Source: Candidatus Methanoplasma sp.
GTDB taxonomy: Archaea > Thermoplasmatota > Thermoplasmata > Methanomassiliicoccales > Methanomethylophilaceae
NCBI GenBank assembly: GCA_031256955.1
Contig: JAIRPP010000012.1
Span: 1 to 64,000 of the forward strand
Length of the DNA: 64,000 nucleotides
Reading direction: 5' to 3'
Each line of letters begins with the position of its first letter. The stretch's first letter is position 1. This document shows positions 34,184-44,476 of the stretch, piece by piece. Made by a program: the position numbers and the translations under genes. A model generated the notes under the pieces. It worked only from the letters and a program-made list of their open reading frames with translations, was not told where the DNA came from and ran no database searches.

Positions 34184-36373
34184 TCAGAAGTCCGACAGGT
34201 CCGTCTGCCTCGCCCCGCGGGAGGCCGCCTTCTCCGCGGGCGCGGCCCGCTTTCCCGGGCCCCCGCCCCCCGCCTGCTCCGCTATGCTCGCGGCGAGCGC
34301 GGGCCCTATGCCGGGTATGGGCGACATCCCCGCCGCGCCGGCGCGCAGGGCGTCGCCCCTGCTCCTTATGCCGCGGTCGAACAGGATCCTCGCCCTGGCC
34401 CTGCCGACGCCCTTGAACGACACCAGGCTCAGGAGCTCCTCCCTGACCCCGTACCTCAGCCTCGTCAGGAGCGGCTTTATCCTGACCGCCGCGTCCGGGT
34501 TGAAGATGTGCGCGATCTCGCCCATGGAGTACATTATCCACTCCGCCATCTCCACCCTGGACCTCACGTCCCCGGGCCCTATCCCCATGCCCTCGGTGAT
34601 CTCCTCCTCCGAGACCTCGTTGATCCAGTCGTGGAGCACGGCCGCGACCTTCATGGAGCTCATGAAGAGGTCCTCCTCGTAAGGCCCGTCCCCGCCCCCC
34701 ACCAGGAGGCTCCCCTCGATCTCGCCCGCCATGCGGCTCAGGCGCTCCATGTCCCCCTTCCTCGGGTACAGGCCCAGCACGTCCGGCACGGACGCGACCG
34801 CGTGCAGTATGGGCAGGTCCCCCGTGCCTCCCCCCATGTTCTCCACCGCCTCCCTCAGCGCGACCGCCGACACGGGGTCTATGTAGAGGTCGGAGACCCT
34901 CCTGCCGAACGGGAGCGCGGCTATCCTGTCGCCGTCGCGCTCCACCATTTCGTGCCTCTCCAGGAACTCGACGCAGCTCTCCACCGCGCCCTCTATGCCG
35001 TACAGCCTCGACGTGCTCCCGTAGAACGTCCCGCGTATGAAATCGGTCACCGAATCCTCCGAGTCCGCGTCCCCTGTGGCCACGAGCCCCAGTATGTGGC
35101 TCCTGAGGACCTTCTCGCTGCCGAGCTTGGACGTGAGGCTCTCCGTGTCGTGCATGACGTAGCTCTCCATCAGGCGGTCGCGGTCGGCGGGGCTCTTCCC
35201 TATGAGCACCGCCTCGCCGTACGGGTCGTAGCCCGGCCTGCCGGCGCGCCCGCACATCTGCTTGACCTCCATGACCGATATGGGCACGTTCCCCGCGTTG
35301 GACTCGAACCTGGACGTGTCGCGCACGATCACCCTCCTGGCGGGCAGGTTTATCCCTGCCGCCAGGGTGGGCGTCGCCACTATGCACTTTATCCTCCCGT
35401 CCTTGAACCCGTCCTCCACGTACTTCCTCTGGGCGTACGTCAGGCCCGCGTTGTGGAACGCGATGCCGCACTTGACGCAGGACGAGAGCTTCTTTCCGAG
35501 CGGGGTCGACTCCGACCCCCCCTCCAGCATGTCCAGGTCCCCCTGCGGGACGGACGCCCCCGATATGCGCCCCATCTTCGGGGCGTATCTGGCCGCCAGG
35601 GATTCGGCGGACCTCCTGGTGCTCACGAACACCAGGCACTGCCCCCCGGACGACACCGTCTGCTCCGCCAGGTCCCACACGGGGTCCTTGCCCCCCGGGA
35701 CCGATGCGGACGTGTTGTCGTCGAAGTCGATCTCCCCCTCGAAATACACCCCCTCCTTCAGCGGTATCGGCCTCCAGTCGCTGGTCACCAGCTCGGCCCC
35801 CAGCCATTCCGCCAGGTCCCCGGCGTTGGAAACCGTCGCGGAGAGGGCGATAACCTGCAGGCCGGGGTCCCTGGCCATCATCTTCGCCAGCGTCACCTCC
35901 AGCGTCGGGCCGCGGTCGGGGTCGTGGATCATGTGGACCTCGTCCGCTATGACGACCCCGACCTCCCTTATCCACCCGCTCCCGTGGCGGATCATCGAAT
36001 CGGCCTTCTCGGACGTGGCGACTATTATGTCCGCGCCGGCGAGCCTCCCGCCGTCGGAATCCAGGTCGCCGGTGCTCATGGCGACGCTCACCCCCAGCGG
36101 GGCGAACCTGTCGAGGTCGGACTTCTTCTCGGACGCCAGGGCCTTGAGGGGCACTATGTACAGGACCTTCCTCCCGCGGCTGAGGACCGCGTCCAGGGCG
36201 GGGATGAAGCCTATGAGGGACTTCCCGCTGGCGGTGGGCACCGCGGCCACGACGCTCCTCCCGCGGAGGGCTATGGGTATCGCCTCCGCCTGCGGGGGGA
36301 AGAGCTCGGAGAAGCCCTGATCCTCGAGAGACTTTTTGAGCTCGGGAGGTATGTCCAGATCTGAGACCCTCAT
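34184..36373 (-). CDS. hel308: Hel308 superfamily 2 DNA helicase
   Basis: The 729-aa helicase unwinds forked DNA with 3'-5' polarity in replication-coupled repair. Walker A PTASGKS lies at 46-52 and the DEVH box at 144-147. Motif VI is QMCGRAGRPGYD, as in the Ski2/Hel308 group. The C-terminal part has the winged helix, ratchet and helix-hairpin-helix (GVGRARARILFDRGI). Length matches the family. It is convergent with thrC with no gap. Confidence 0.94.
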   Translation of the reverse strand: MRVSDLDIPPELKKSLEDQGFSELFPPQAEAIPIALRGRSVVAAVPTASGKSLIGFIPALDAVLSRGRKVLYIVPLKALASEKKSDLDRFAPLGVSVAMSTGDLDSDGGRLAGADIIVATSEKADSMIRHGSGWIREVGVVIADEVHMIHDPDRGPTLEVTLAKMMARDPGLQVIALSATVSNAGDLAEWLGAELVTSDWRPIPLKEGVYFEGEIDFDDNTSASVPGGKDPVWDLAEQTVSSGGQCLVFVSTRRSAESLAARYAPKMGRISGASVPQGDLDMLEGGSESTPLGKKLSSCVKCGIAFHNAGLTYAQRKYVEDGFKDGRIKCIVATPTLAAGINLPARRVIVRDTSRFESNAGNVPISVMEVKQMCGRAGRPGYDPYGEAVLIGKSPADRDRLMESYVMHDTESLTSKLGSEKVLRSHILGLVATGDADSEDSVTDFIRGTFYGSTSRLYGIEGAVESCVEFLERHEMVERDGDRIAALPFGRRVSDLYIDPVSAVALREAVENMGGGTGDLPILHAVASVPDVLGLYPRKGDMERLSRMAGEIEGSLLVGGGDGPYEEDLFMSSMKVAAVLHDWINEVSEEEITEGMGIGPGDVRSRVEMAEWIMYSMGEIAHIFNPDAAVRIKPLLTRLRYGVREELLSLVSFKGVGRARARILFDRGIRSRGDALRAGAAGMSPIPGIGPALAASIAEQAGGGGPGKRAAPAEKAASRGARQTDLSDF

Positions 36374-36455
36374 GTCGCCGGCTCCATGGGCGACGGCTTA
36401 TTTAACTGATGCGCGTGTCTGAATTTTAAATAGTCCTATGTCCATTCAGGGCGGT

Positions 36456-37529
36456 ATGAAAAGGAGATGGGCGGCCTCGGTTCTATTTACGGCTCTCGTC
36501 GCCGCGTCGCTGTCTCTGGCCCCCCTCCCGTCGCAGTACTGCGACGCGGAGCCGGACGCGCCCGCGGCGCATCCCGGGTACCGCGACCAGCTGGACGTCA
36601 ACGGCCGCGCGATCTTCGACGCCGTATCGGGAGCGGACGCCGCCACTTTCGAGATGGTGGTCGACCTGCCCGCGGCGCTGATAAGCGACGGGGAGGGCGC
36701 GGAGGCCTACCTGTCCGGCGCCGTGGAGGCGCTGTGGAGGCGCGCCATGGACGCGCTGAAGATCGGGGCGCCCAGGGCCGTGTGGCTCTGGGGCGAGAGC
36801 CTGACCACCTACGACAGGGAGTCCCTGTTCGAGCCGTTCGGGCCCGGGCTCGCGGTCAGGAGCCTCAGGCTCTCCAACTCCCCCGACCCCGCGTACGCCG
36901 ACGACCCCTCCACGGAGGAGGACGAGCGCCAGCAGAAGATCGACGCGCTGGAGAAGGCAGTGGAGGGCTTCTCGTCCGAAAGCGGCGACTTCCGCGGGAA
37001 GGTCAGCGACATAAACAGGTACCTGAGGGACCGCGCGACCTACGACCCCGACTACGCCGACAAGGACAAGAAGAGCCCGTACGACCACGACGCGTACGGC
37101 GCCCTCGCCTCTGAGAGCGGGTACGCGGTCTGCGAGGGGTACGCCAAGGCGTTCCAGCTCCTGGCGGAGAAGATCGGGGTCGCGTGCTTCACCGTGTTCG
37201 GCACGGGGACCCCGTCCATGGAGGGCCACGCGTGGAACTACGTCATGACGGAGGACGGCAAATGGTACGCCGTCGACTCCACGTGGAACGACGCCCGCGG
37301 GGAAGACAGGTACTTCCTGCTGGGGGCCTCCTCGTTCTTCCTGGACCATCAGCAGGGGACGATGGCGGGCTCGGGCACCGTGATGCCCTTCTCGTACCCG
37401 CCGCTGGAGAAGGGCGACTTCGACGCGCCGCCCGAGACGCACGAGGAGTACTCGTGGATCGCCATGTCCCTGATAGTCGGGATCGTGATCGCGGGGCTCA
37501 TAATCATCTCCAGAAGGGGATCCCATTGA
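36456..37529 (+). CDS. secreted or membrane-anchored transglutaminase-like protein
   Basis: The 357-aa protein starts with a signal sequence ([11 protein letters not shown] and a hydrophobic run to about residue 27) and ends with a membrane helix (about 330-350) and a basic tail. The transglutaminase-like triad is visible: C226 in [12 protein letters not shown]258 in EGHAWNYV and D274 in AVDSTWND. The catalytic domain therefore lies outside the cell. Peptidase or cross-linking activity is possible. A TTTTAAATAG element is upstream. The gene lies just ahead of lonB. Confidence 0.85.
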   Translation: MKRRWAASVLFTALVAASLSLAPLPSQYCDAEPDAPAAHPGYRDQLDVNGRAIFDAVSGADAATFEMVVDLPAALISDGEGAEAYLSGAVEALWRRAMDALKIGAPRAVWLWGESLTTYDRESLFEPFGPGLAVRSLRLSNSPDPAYADDPSTEEDERQQKIDALEKAVEGFSSESGDFRGKVSDINRYLRDRATYDPDYADKDKKSPYDHDAYGALASESGYAVCEGYAKAFQLLAEKIGVACFTVFGTGTPSMEGHAWNYVMTEDGKWYAVDSTWNDARGEDRYFLLGASSFFLDHQQGTMAGSGTVMPFSYPPLEKGDFDAPPETHEEYSWIAMSLIVGIVIAGLIIISRRGSH

Positions 37530-37579
37530 TAAAAAATAATATATACGAGCGCATACGGATGAACAAGGGGGACGACAAC

Positions 37580-39592
37580 ATGACCGAGGCTGGCGCAGAG
37601 ATGGAAACGGAATTCGTGCCTTTGGAGGAGTGGATAGAGGAACAGGCCTTCGAGTCCACCAGGGACATAGAGATCCCTGTCAAGATGTCCGACAGGGTGA
37701 TAGGCCAGGAGAAGGCCGTGGAAGTGATCAAGAAGGCCGCCTTCCAGAAGAGGCACGTGATGCTCATAGGGGACCCGGGGACAGGCAAGTCCATGCTGGC
37801 CAACTCCATGGTGGAGTACCTCCCCAAGGAGGAGATGCAGGACATCGTGGCCTATCACAACCCCGAGGACGAGAACGAGCCCCGCGTGAGGGTGTTCCCC
37901 GCCGGGCGCGGGAAGGCCCTGGTCAGCGAGCAGAGGAGGGCCGCCAAGATGGTGAAGGACCAGAAGAACTCCGTCTTCATCTACCTGGCCGTGGGCATAC
38001 TGGTCATCGGGCTCGTGGCCTCCATCCTCCTGAACAACCCGTACATAATCATGATCGCCCTGTTCGGCATAATCGTGCTGCTCATGTTCTCCAGGAGCCC
38101 CGGGGACCTCAGGAGGGACACGGCCGTCACCCCCAAGCTTCTCGTGGGGCACGACCCCTCGGACAAGCCCCCCTTCGTGGACGCCACCGGGGCCCACGCC
38201 GGGTCCCTGCTGGGGGACGTCAGGCACGACCCGTACCAGAGCGGCGGCCTGGAGACCCCGTGCCACGCCCGCCTGGAGTCCGGCGCGATACACAAGGCCA
38301 ACAGGGGCATACTGTTCATAGACGAGATCAACCTCCTGAGGATGGAGTCCCAGCAGGCGATCCTCACCGCCATACAGGAGAAGAAGCTCGCGATCACCGG
38401 GCAGTCAGAGAGGTCCTCGGGCGCGCTGGTGAAGTCGGAGCCGGTGCCGTGCGACTTCACCATGGTCTGCGCCGGGAACCTGGACGCCATGAGCGGGATC
38501 CACCCCGCGCTCAGGTCCAGGCTCAGGGGGTACGGGTACGAGGTGTACATGCGCAACACCATGCCAGACACCCCCGAGAACCGCTACAAGATAGCCAGGT
38601 TCGTCGCGCAGGAGGTCGTGAAGGACGAGAAGATCCCCCACTTCGACAAATACGCCATAGGCGAGATCATAAGGGAGGCCCAGCGCAGGGCGGGCAGGAA
38701 GGGCGAGCTCACGCTCAGGCTCAGGGAGCTGGGGGGGCTCGTCCGCGTGTCCGGCGACATGGCCGTCAGCAGAGGGGGGGAGCTGGTCACCCGGGACGAC
38801 GTCGCCGGGGCCAAGGGCACCGCCATAAGCATGGAGCAGCAGATAGCCGAGAGGTACATCGAGAGGAGCAAGAGGTACGAGCTCTTCCGCACCAGCGGGG
38901 AGCAGGTGGGCCTCATCAACGGGCTGGCCGCCATAGGCGCGAACTCCGGCATGTCCGAGTACTCCGGCATAGTCATACCCATAGCCGCCGAGGTGTCCCC
39001 CTCCCAGGTCAAGAAGGGCGGGCGCATAATAGCCACCGGGCGCCTGGGGGACATAGCCAAGGAGGCCGTGGACAACATATCCTCCGTGATCAAGAAGTAC
39101 ACCAGCAAGACGCTGTCGGAGAGCGACATACACCTCCAGTACATAGGGACCTACGACGGCGTGGAGGGCGACAGCGCGTCCATCACCATGGCGACGGTCA
39201 TACTCTCCGCGATGGAGGAGATCCCCATACGCCAGGACCTCGCCATGACCGGCAGCCTCAGCGTCAGGGGGCAGGTGCTCCCGGTCGGCGGCGTGACCGC
39301 CAAGCTCGAGGCCGCGGCCGCGTGCGGGATAAGGATCGCCCTCATCCCGAAGGACAACAGGAACGACGTGATGATAGACTCCAAGTACTACGAGTCCATG
39401 GAGATCTACACGGTGGACAACTTCAGGGACGTCATAGAGTACGCCTTCGTGGACTGCCCCAAGAAGCGGGAGTACATGGAGAGGCTCCTGCCCCTCACCG
39501 AGGGCGGGGCGTCGTCCGCGGTGAAGATCGACCCTCCCGCGGAGCCCGGGCGCGCGGCGCGCGCGGGGGCGGGAGAGGCCCCGTCCGGGTGA
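37580..39592 (+). CDS. lonB: membrane-bound ATP-dependent Lon protease (LonB)
   Basis: The 670-aa protein is archaeal LonB. Walker A GDPGTGKS is at 64-71. Two membrane helices at about 131-172 are inserted in the ATPase domain, as is typical. The protease domain has catalytic S532 (EGDSAS) and K575 ([10 protein letters not shown]), 43 residues apart as in the Lon family. AAGGGGG nine bases before the ATG at 37580 favours that start over the in-frame ATG at 37559. The protease-less paralogue is at 5102. Confidence 0.96.
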   Translation: MTEAGAEMETEFVPLEEWIEEQAFESTRDIEIPVKMSDRVIGQEKAVEVIKKAAFQKRHVMLIGDPGTGKSMLANSMVEYLPKEEMQDIVAYHNPEDENEPRVRVFPAGRGKALVSEQRRAAKMVKDQKNSVFIYLAVGILVIGLVASILLNNPYIIMIALFGIIVLLMFSRSPGDLRRDTAVTPKLLVGHDPSDKPPFVDATGAHAGSLLGDVRHDPYQSGGLETPCHARLESGAIHKANRGILFIDEINLLRMESQQAILTAIQEKKLAITGQSERSSGALVKSEPVPCDFTMVCAGNLDAMSGIHPALRSRLRGYGYEVYMRNTMPDTPENRYKIARFVAQEVVKDEKIPHFDKYAIGEIIREAQRRAGRKGELTLRLRELGGLVRVSGDMAVSRGGELVTRDDVAGAKGTAISMEQQIAERYIERSKRYELFRTSGEQVGLINGLAAIGANSGMSEYSGIVIPIAAEVSPSQVKKGGRIIATGRLGDIAKEAVDNISSVIKKYTSKTLSESDIHLQYIGTYDGVEGDSASITMATVILSAMEEIPIRQDLAMTGSLSVRGQVLPVGGVTAKLEAAAACGIRIALIPKDNRNDVMIDSKYYESMEIYTVDNFRDVIEYAFVDCPKKREYMERLLPLTEGGASSAVKIDPPAEPGRAARAGAGEAPSG

Positions 39593-39597
39593 GCCTC

Positions 39598-40128
39598 ATG
39601 GCGGGCGGGCGCGATTTCGACGGGTACTCGCTGATGATCGGCAGGTTCCAGCCGCTCCACAACGGGCACATGGAGGTCATACGGAAATGCGCCTCGGAGT
39701 CGGAGAGGCTGACGATAGGAATCGGGAGCGCGCAGTACTCCCACGCCCGCGAGAACCCGTTCACCGCGGGGGAGAGGTACCTCATGATCCACGACGCGCT
39801 GGAGGCCGAGGGGATGGACAACTTCTTCATAGTGCCCATAGAGGACCTGAACAGGTACTCCGTCTGGGTCTCCCAGGTCGAATCCCTGTCCCCCCCGTTC
39901 AACACGGTCTACAGCAACAACCCGCTCACCAGGAGGCTGTTCAGCGAGGCGGGCTACAGGATAAGGGACTCCCCCCTCTACAACCGCGACGTCTACTCCG
40001 GGACGGCCGTGAGGGCGGAGATGGCCAGGGGGGAGGGGTGGCGCGCCCTCGTCCCCGCGGCCGTCGCGAACGTGATCGACGAGATAGACGGGGCGGAGAG
40101 GATCCGGGAGATATCCCGCGCGGACTGA
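39598..40128 (+). CDS. nadM: nicotinamide-nucleotide adenylyltransferase
   Basis: The 176-aa enzyme makes NAD from NMN and ATP. It has the nucleotidyltransferase motif GRFQPLHNGHMEV with the HxGH signature and the SGTAVRAEM motif near the C-terminus. The start is either the ATG at 39598 or a GTG at 39589 overlapping the lonB stop. The next gene begins within 16 bp. Confidence 0.94.
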   Translation: MAGGRDFDGYSLMIGRFQPLHNGHMEVIRKCASESERLTIGIGSAQYSHARENPFTAGERYLMIHDALEAEGMDNFFIVPIEDLNRYSVWVSQVESLSPPFNTVYSNNPLTRRLFSEAGYRIRDSPLYNRDVYSGTAVRAEMARGEGWRALVPAAVANVIDEIDGAERIREISRAD

Positions 40129-40134
40129 CCGCGG

Positions 40135-40860
40135 GTGGGCGAGATGGGGAGGTACGAGAGGCAGCTGCCCCTGCTGGGGGAGGAGGGCCAGGAGAGGCTC
40201 GGGAGGGCCAGGATCGGCGTGGCGGGGTGCGGGGGCCTGGGGACGAACGTCCTGACCGCCCTGGCGTCCGCCGGCGCGGGGAGCCTGACCATCGCCGACG
40301 GGGACGTCCCCGCCGATTCCAACCTCAACAGGCAGTACGTCTACCGGAGCGGGCAGACCCGCAAGAAGGCGCACATTATGGAGGAATGGATATCGTCCCT
40401 GAACCCGGGCGTGAGCGTCAGCGCGTTCCCCGAGAGGGTGACGGGCGACAACGCCGGGGAGGTCTTCGGGGGGTGCGACTTCCTGGTGGACTGCCTCGAC
40501 AGCGTGTCCGGCAGGAAGATGCTCAACGGGTACGCCCTGTCGTCCGGCAAGACCCTGGTGCACGCAGGGGTGTCCGGGTTCCACGGCCAGGTCACCGTGG
40601 TGGCCCCCGGGAGGACCCCGTGCCTGGAGTGCCTCCTGAAGATGGGGGACCCAGCGTCGCCCCCGCCCTCCATAGGGGCGGCTGTGGCGTTCATAGGGGC
40701 GGCGGAGGCCGCAGAGGCCATCAAGATAGCCGCGGGCCTGGGATCGCCGCTGGAGGGCAGGCTGTTCACCGCCGACCTGCTCAGCGGGTCGTTCGAGGTG
40801 ACGGAGGTGCGCAGGGACGAGGCGTGCCCCGCGTGCGGGGCGCAGGCGAGGCGCGCCTGA
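40135..40860 (+). CDS. ThiF/MoeB-family E1-like adenylyltransferase
   Basis: The 241-aa protein adenylates the C-terminus of a ubiquitin-like sulfur carrier. It has the glycine-rich loop GCGGLGTNVL, the DSNLNRQ motif and zinc-binding CLEC and CPAC pairs. There is no rhodanese domain. Partners could be MoaD-, ThiS- or SAMP-like proteins, none of which is in the window. Start is GTG at 40135 or ATG at 40144. Confidence 0.88.
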   Translation: MGEMGRYERQLPLLGEEGQERLGRARIGVAGCGGLGTNVLTALASAGAGSLTIADGDVPADSNLNRQYVYRSGQTRKKAHIMEEWISSLNPGVSVSAFPERVTGDNAGEVFGGCDFLVDCLDSVSGRKMLNGYALSSGKTLVHAGVSGFHGQVTVVAPGRTPCLECLLKMGDPASPPPSIGAAVAFIGAAEAAEAIKIAAGLGSPLEGRLFTADLLSGSFEVTEVRRDEACPACGAQARRA

Positions 40861-40895
40861 CAATCCGTATATAGAATATAGCGCATCGGTCCTCC

Positions 40896-41798
40896 ATGGA
40901 GCATCTGATGACAGGCAAGGTCAAGGAGGTGTACATCGTGGACGGCGACACCCTCGAGTTCGCGTACACAGACAACATCTCCGTGTTCGACAAGATCATC
41001 CCTTCCAAGATACCGCACAAGGGCGAGACCCTGTGCCGCACGGCCAAATACTGGTTCGGCATCCTCTCCGAGAACGGCATCCTCAACCATTACATAAGCG
41101 AGCCCTCGGGGGACAGGATGAGGGTCAGGCGCGTGGAGGTCATCCGCGACTACAGTAGGATAAGGAAGGACTCCTCCAACTACCTCATACCCCTCGAGAT
41201 CATATGCAGGCACTACGCCGCCGGGTCGCTGATGGACAGGCTGAAGTCCGGGGAGGTGTCCCCGGAGGACCTCGGGTTCGAGGCGGGCCGCGAGGTCGCA
41301 TACGGGGAGAGGCTCCCGCGCCCGTTCATAGAGGCGACCACCAAGCTGGAGGAGCACGACTCCAACCTCACGGACGAGGAGGCCAAGGAGATGGCGGGGC
41401 TCTCCGACCGCGATTACGAGGAGATCAAAGAGGCAGTCCTGAGGATAGACGGGATCATAGAGAGGGAGGCCGCCAAGCGCGGCCTGATCCACTGCGACGG
41501 AAAGAAGGAGTTCGGGTACGACAGGGAGCGCAGGCTCATGGTCATAGACACGTTCGGCACCCTGGACGAGGACAGGTGGTGGGACCTGGAGGAGTACCGC
41601 AAGGGCAACATAGTGGAGCTGTCCAAGGAGTTCGTCCGCAGGCACTACCGCGACACGGGCTACCACGCGAGGCTCATGGAGGCCCGCGCCAAAGGCCTCC
41701 CCGAGCCGGACATCCCCGCGCTGCCGGACGACCTCGTCGCCAGGGTCAGCGGCCTGTACGTGTCCATGTACGAGAGGATCACCGGGGAGAGGTTCTGA
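40896..41798 (+). CDS. purC: phosphoribosylaminoimidazole-succinocarboxamide synthase
   Basis: The 300-aa enzyme carries out the SAICAR step of purine synthesis. It has the typical start GKVKEVYIVD, KIPHKGETLCRTAKYWF and LIPLEIICRHYAAGSL. TATATAGAATATAG lies just upstream. ATG 40896 or ATG 40908 (with GGAG before it) may be the start. It is convergent with the UPF0179 gene with no gap. Confidence 0.95.
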   Translation: MEHLMTGKVKEVYIVDGDTLEFAYTDNISVFDKIIPSKIPHKGETLCRTAKYWFGILSENGILNHYISEPSGDRMRVRRVEVIRDYSRIRKDSSNYLIPLEIICRHYAAGSLMDRLKSGEVSPEDLGFEAGREVAYGERLPRPFIEATTKLEEHDSNLTDEEAKEMAGLSDRDYEEIKEAVLRIDGIIEREAAKRGLIHCDGKKEFGYDRERRLMVIDTFGTLDEDRWWDLEEYRKGNIVELSKEFVRRHYRDTGYHARLMEARAKGLPEPDIPALPDDLVARVSGLYVSMYERITGERF

Positions 41799-42221
41799 TC
41801 AGAGCACCCTGGCCAGCACCAGCTTCTCCCCCGCGGGGCAGTCCATGTCCCCGAGGGTCTCCACTATGGAGCGCTTGTCCCCGTCGGACGCGCCGTGCGG
41901 GTGGCACACGCGGTAGCTGGGGCACCCCGGCCTGCCGCAGCGGATCCCCTTGTAGGTGATCACGCTCCCCTCTATGGCGGACCTCTTCGGCACCGACGAC
42001 TCCGACGGGACCCTCTCCACCTCCGCCACTGCGGAGGCCCCCTCGCCCAGGGCGCACTCGTGCGACACCGGGCGCACGCCGACTATCTCGTACGTGGAGC
42101 CCTCCTCCAGGTTCAGGCAGGCCCGCCTGAGCCTGCATCCCTCGCATTCAGGCTGCGGGCCGAGGTAGACGAACCTCCTCCCCGCCCGCGCCTGCGCCAC
42201 GCTCACCAGGGTTATGGCCAT
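41799..42221 (-). CDS. UPF0179-family protein
   Basis: The 140-aa protein belongs to the archaeal UPF0179 family of unknown function. Conserved cysteines are seen in CEGCRLRRACLNL, SHECAL and CGRPGCPSYRVCHPHG and suggest a metal site. It lies 5 bp downstream of egsA on the same strand. Confidence 0.82.
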   Translation of the reverse strand: MAITLVSVAQARAGRRFVYLGPQPECEGCRLRRACLNLEEGSTYEIVGVRPVSHECALGEGASAVAEVERVPSESSVPKRSAIEGSVITYKGIRCGRPGCPSYRVCHPHGASDGDKRSIVETLGDMDCPAGEKLVLARVL

Positions 42222-42226
42222 GCGAG

Positions 42227-43351
42227 TCACTCCGGGCTCTCGCAGGGCGGCTTCTGCCTGTGGCTCCTCCGCCTGCGGCCCCCGATCACCCCGGTCCTCT
42301 TGGCCACGCTCCTGGCCTCCCTGCGGCTGATCCCCTTGTCGCCGAGGATCGTGTACCTGTCCTCCCTCATGGACCTGGCCATCACCAGGGCCTCGATTAT
42401 GTCGTCGTCGGCGAGCTCCAGCTCCTCCGCCGTCGTGGGCGCCCCTATCGTCCTGAGCGCCTCCAATATGGTCTTCCAGTCCCCGCCGTGGAGGCACATC
42501 ATCATTATGGCCCCGATCCCGCACTGCTCCCCGTGCAGGGACTTCTTCCCGGGGTACAGGGTGTCCAGCGCATGGGAGAACATGTGCTCCGACCCGCTGG
42601 TGGGCCTCGAGCTCCCCGCGGCGCACATGGATATCCCCGACGCGATTATGGGCCTCATGACCAGCCACACGCTCTCCTCCATGCCGCTCTTTATCAGCCC
42701 GCAGTTCTCCACGAGGTTGTCAGCCGCGTATTTGGCCAGGAAGTACGCCGAGCTGCTGAACTCCTCGGACTTCTCTTTCCTGGCCAGCTCCCAGTCCTTG
42801 AGGGCGGTCAGGTTGGAGATCACGTCCGCGCATCCGGACGCCAGGTAGCGGTACGGGGCGGCGCTTATCACGCTGGTGTCGGCGATTATCCCGATGGGGG
42901 AGACCGCCGCGACCGAGTTGGACCCGGCGTCGGACTTGAGCGACGCCCTGTCCGAGGCTATGCCGTCGTGGGACACGGACGTCGGTATGCTCACGAACGG
43001 CATCCCCGTCTTTTTAGCGGCCATCTTGGCCGTGTCGATCTTGCTCCCGCCGCCCACGGCGAGTATGAACGAGGCGCCGCTGCCCTCGACCTCGGCGCAG
43101 ACGCGGTCCACGCCCTCTGAGTTGGCGATGCCCGTCCTGACGACCCTGACGTCGTACCTCTCCGACATGGACTCGCATATCGCCCTCCCGGCCGCGCTGT
43201 ACGATTCGCCGCCGGTGACCATCACCCCCGCCTCCCCGAACTTCAGAGAATCGCATAGGTCCCGCGTCTTCAGTATCGCGTCATGCCCCAGGATCACGCT
43301 CCTGGGGAAATCCATCGATTTCGCCTTTGAAAAAACATCCACTGAACCCAT
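42227..43351 (-). CDS. egsA: sn-glycerol-1-phosphate dehydrogenase
   Basis: The 374-aa enzyme reduces dihydroxyacetone phosphate to sn-glycerol-1-phosphate, the stereospecific backbone of archaeal ether lipids. The NAD(P) motif GGGSKIDTAKMAA, the SIPTSVSHDGIAS motif and metal-binding GSEHMFSHALD and HGEQCG motifs are present. ATG at 43351 begins the conserved protein. This is one of the clearest archaeal markers in the window. Confidence 0.96.
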   Translation of the reverse strand: MGSVDVFSKAKSMDFPRSVILGHDAILKTRDLCDSLKFGEAGVMVTGGESYSAAGRAICESMSERYDVRVVRTGIANSEGVDRVCAEVEGSGASFILAVGGGSKIDTAKMAAKKTGMPFVSIPTSVSHDGIASDRASLKSDAGSNSVAAVSPIGIIADTSVISAAPYRYLASGCADVISNLTALKDWELARKEKSEEFSSSAYFLAKYAADNLVENCGLIKSGMEESVWLVMRPIIASGISMCAAGSSRPTSGSEHMFSHALDTLYPGKKSLHGEQCGIGAIMMMCLHGGDWKTILEALRTIGAPTTAEELELADDDIIEALVMARSMREDRYTILGDKGISRREARSVAKRTGVIGGRRRRSHRQKPPCESPE

Positions 43352-43413
43352 TCCTCCGTCGCTCCTCCTCAATGCGAAGGAAGATATAAAACACTGCACT
43401 TGGGTCCGGTATC

Positions 43414-43971
43414 ATGAGGGCGCTTTTGCTGGACGGGAGCGGCAGGGACGGCTTCACGTCCGCCATGTGCGCGTCCTGCTCGGAGGCATTGGAGGACTCG
43501 GGGTGGGGGGCGGAGGTGGTCCGCCTGTGCGATTTGGACCTGAGGCACTGCACCGGGTGCTCCGCCTGCCTGGAGGGGGGCGAGTGCGTCATCGGCGACG
43601 GCATGCGGGGGGTGATGGATTCTTTCGAGGGGTGCGACCTCCTGGTGCTGGCGTGCCCGATCAGGTTCAGCGGGCCGTCGTCGATACTCAAGGCGGCCAT
43701 GGACCGGTTCCAGCCGTACTGGCGCCGCGGGAGGGCCCGCGGGGGCTTCTCCGCGGCCATGGTGTGCGGCGGGGGCCCGAGGCCCGACTTCTCCCCCTCG
43801 GTCAGGATGTTCAGGGCGTTCTCCATAACCGTGGGGCTGGAGTGGGCGGGGTGCCTGGAGGTCCCCGGCACGGACGGCATGGCCCCTGCGGACGCGGGGC
43901 CCCCGGCGAGGGAGTTCGGGCTCGGCCTGGCCGGGATCGCGGCGCGCGGGCCCGCCGGCGGGATAGTTTAA
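43414..43971 (+). CDS. flavodoxin-fold NAD(P)H/FMN reductase-like protein
   Basis: The 185-aa protein has a flavodoxin-like fold start (MRALLLDGSGRDGFTS) and a cysteine motif CTGCSACLEGGEC near residue 48, like iron-sulfur flavoproteins. The phosphate loop is followed by CDLLVLACPIRFSG, the FMN-binding region. A GATATAAAAC element lies upstream and near egsA's start, so the two divergent genes share a control region. Confidence 0.82.
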   Translation: MRALLLDGSGRDGFTSAMCASCSEALEDSGWGAEVVRLCDLDLRHCTGCSACLEGGECVIGDGMRGVMDSFEGCDLLVLACPIRFSGPSSILKAAMDRFQPYWRRGRARGGFSAAMVCGGGPRPDFSPSVRMFRAFSITVGLEWAGCLEVPGTDGMAPADAGPPAREFGLGLAGIAARGPAGGIV

Positions 43972-44007
43972 TAACCATCGGGGCCGATGCAGTCGCGGTG
44001 ATCGATT

Positions 44008-44397
44008 ATGGGGAAGACTGAACGCAAAGACATATACCTGTGCGCCGAATGCGGGAACGCCGTGGAGGCTGTGACCTCCGGGAGCCCGGTCCCCGTGTGC
44101 TGCGGCAAACGGATGGAGAAGGCCGCGGCCAAGACGGGGGACTTTTCGACGGAGAAGCACGTCCCGTACATAGAGAGGGACGGGAGGATCGTCAAGGTCA
44201 GGGTCGGCAAGGAGGCCGCGCACCCCATGACGCCCGAGCACTACATAGTGTTCATAGAGATCGAGGCCGACGGCGCGATCATGAGGAGGTACCTCCAGCC
44301 CGGGGACGCTCCCGAGGCGCGCTTCGAGACCGATGCGAAGGACATAGTCGCGAGGGAGTTCTGCAACCTCCACAAGCTCTGGGCGTCCGGCCAGTGA
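44008..44397 (+). CDS. desulfoferrodoxin-type superoxide reductase
   Basis: The 129-aa protein reduces superoxide to peroxide without making oxygen, as expected in an anaerobe. The N-terminal desulforedoxin site has C12, C15, C31 and C32. The catalytic site has the E49-K50-H51 motif, H72, H78, C119 and H122. This is the two-iron type. A hairpin terminator follows the gene. The flavoprotein gene upstream may supply electrons, but that is inference. Confidence 0.92.
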   Translation: MGKTERKDIYLCAECGNAVEAVTSGSPVPVCCGKRMEKAAAKTGDFSTEKHVPYIERDGRIVKVRVGKEAAHPMTPEHYIVFIEIEADGAIMRRYLQPGDAPEARFETDAKDIVAREFCNLHKLWASGQ

Positions 44398-44399
44398 CG

Positions 44400-44428
44400 G
44401 GCCCGCCCGGCGGCGGGCCGGGGTTTTA
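44400..44428 (+). terminator. hairpin terminator after superoxide reductase
   Basis: GGCCCGCC and GGCGGGCC form an 8-bp stem around a CGGC loop, followed by GGGGTTTT. The T-run also overlaps a TTTTAAATC element that may serve the next gene. Confidence 0.65.
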
Positions 44429-44476
44429 AATCGGTTGACCCCCATACCGCCGCAGTCCGACGGACGCTGATGCACC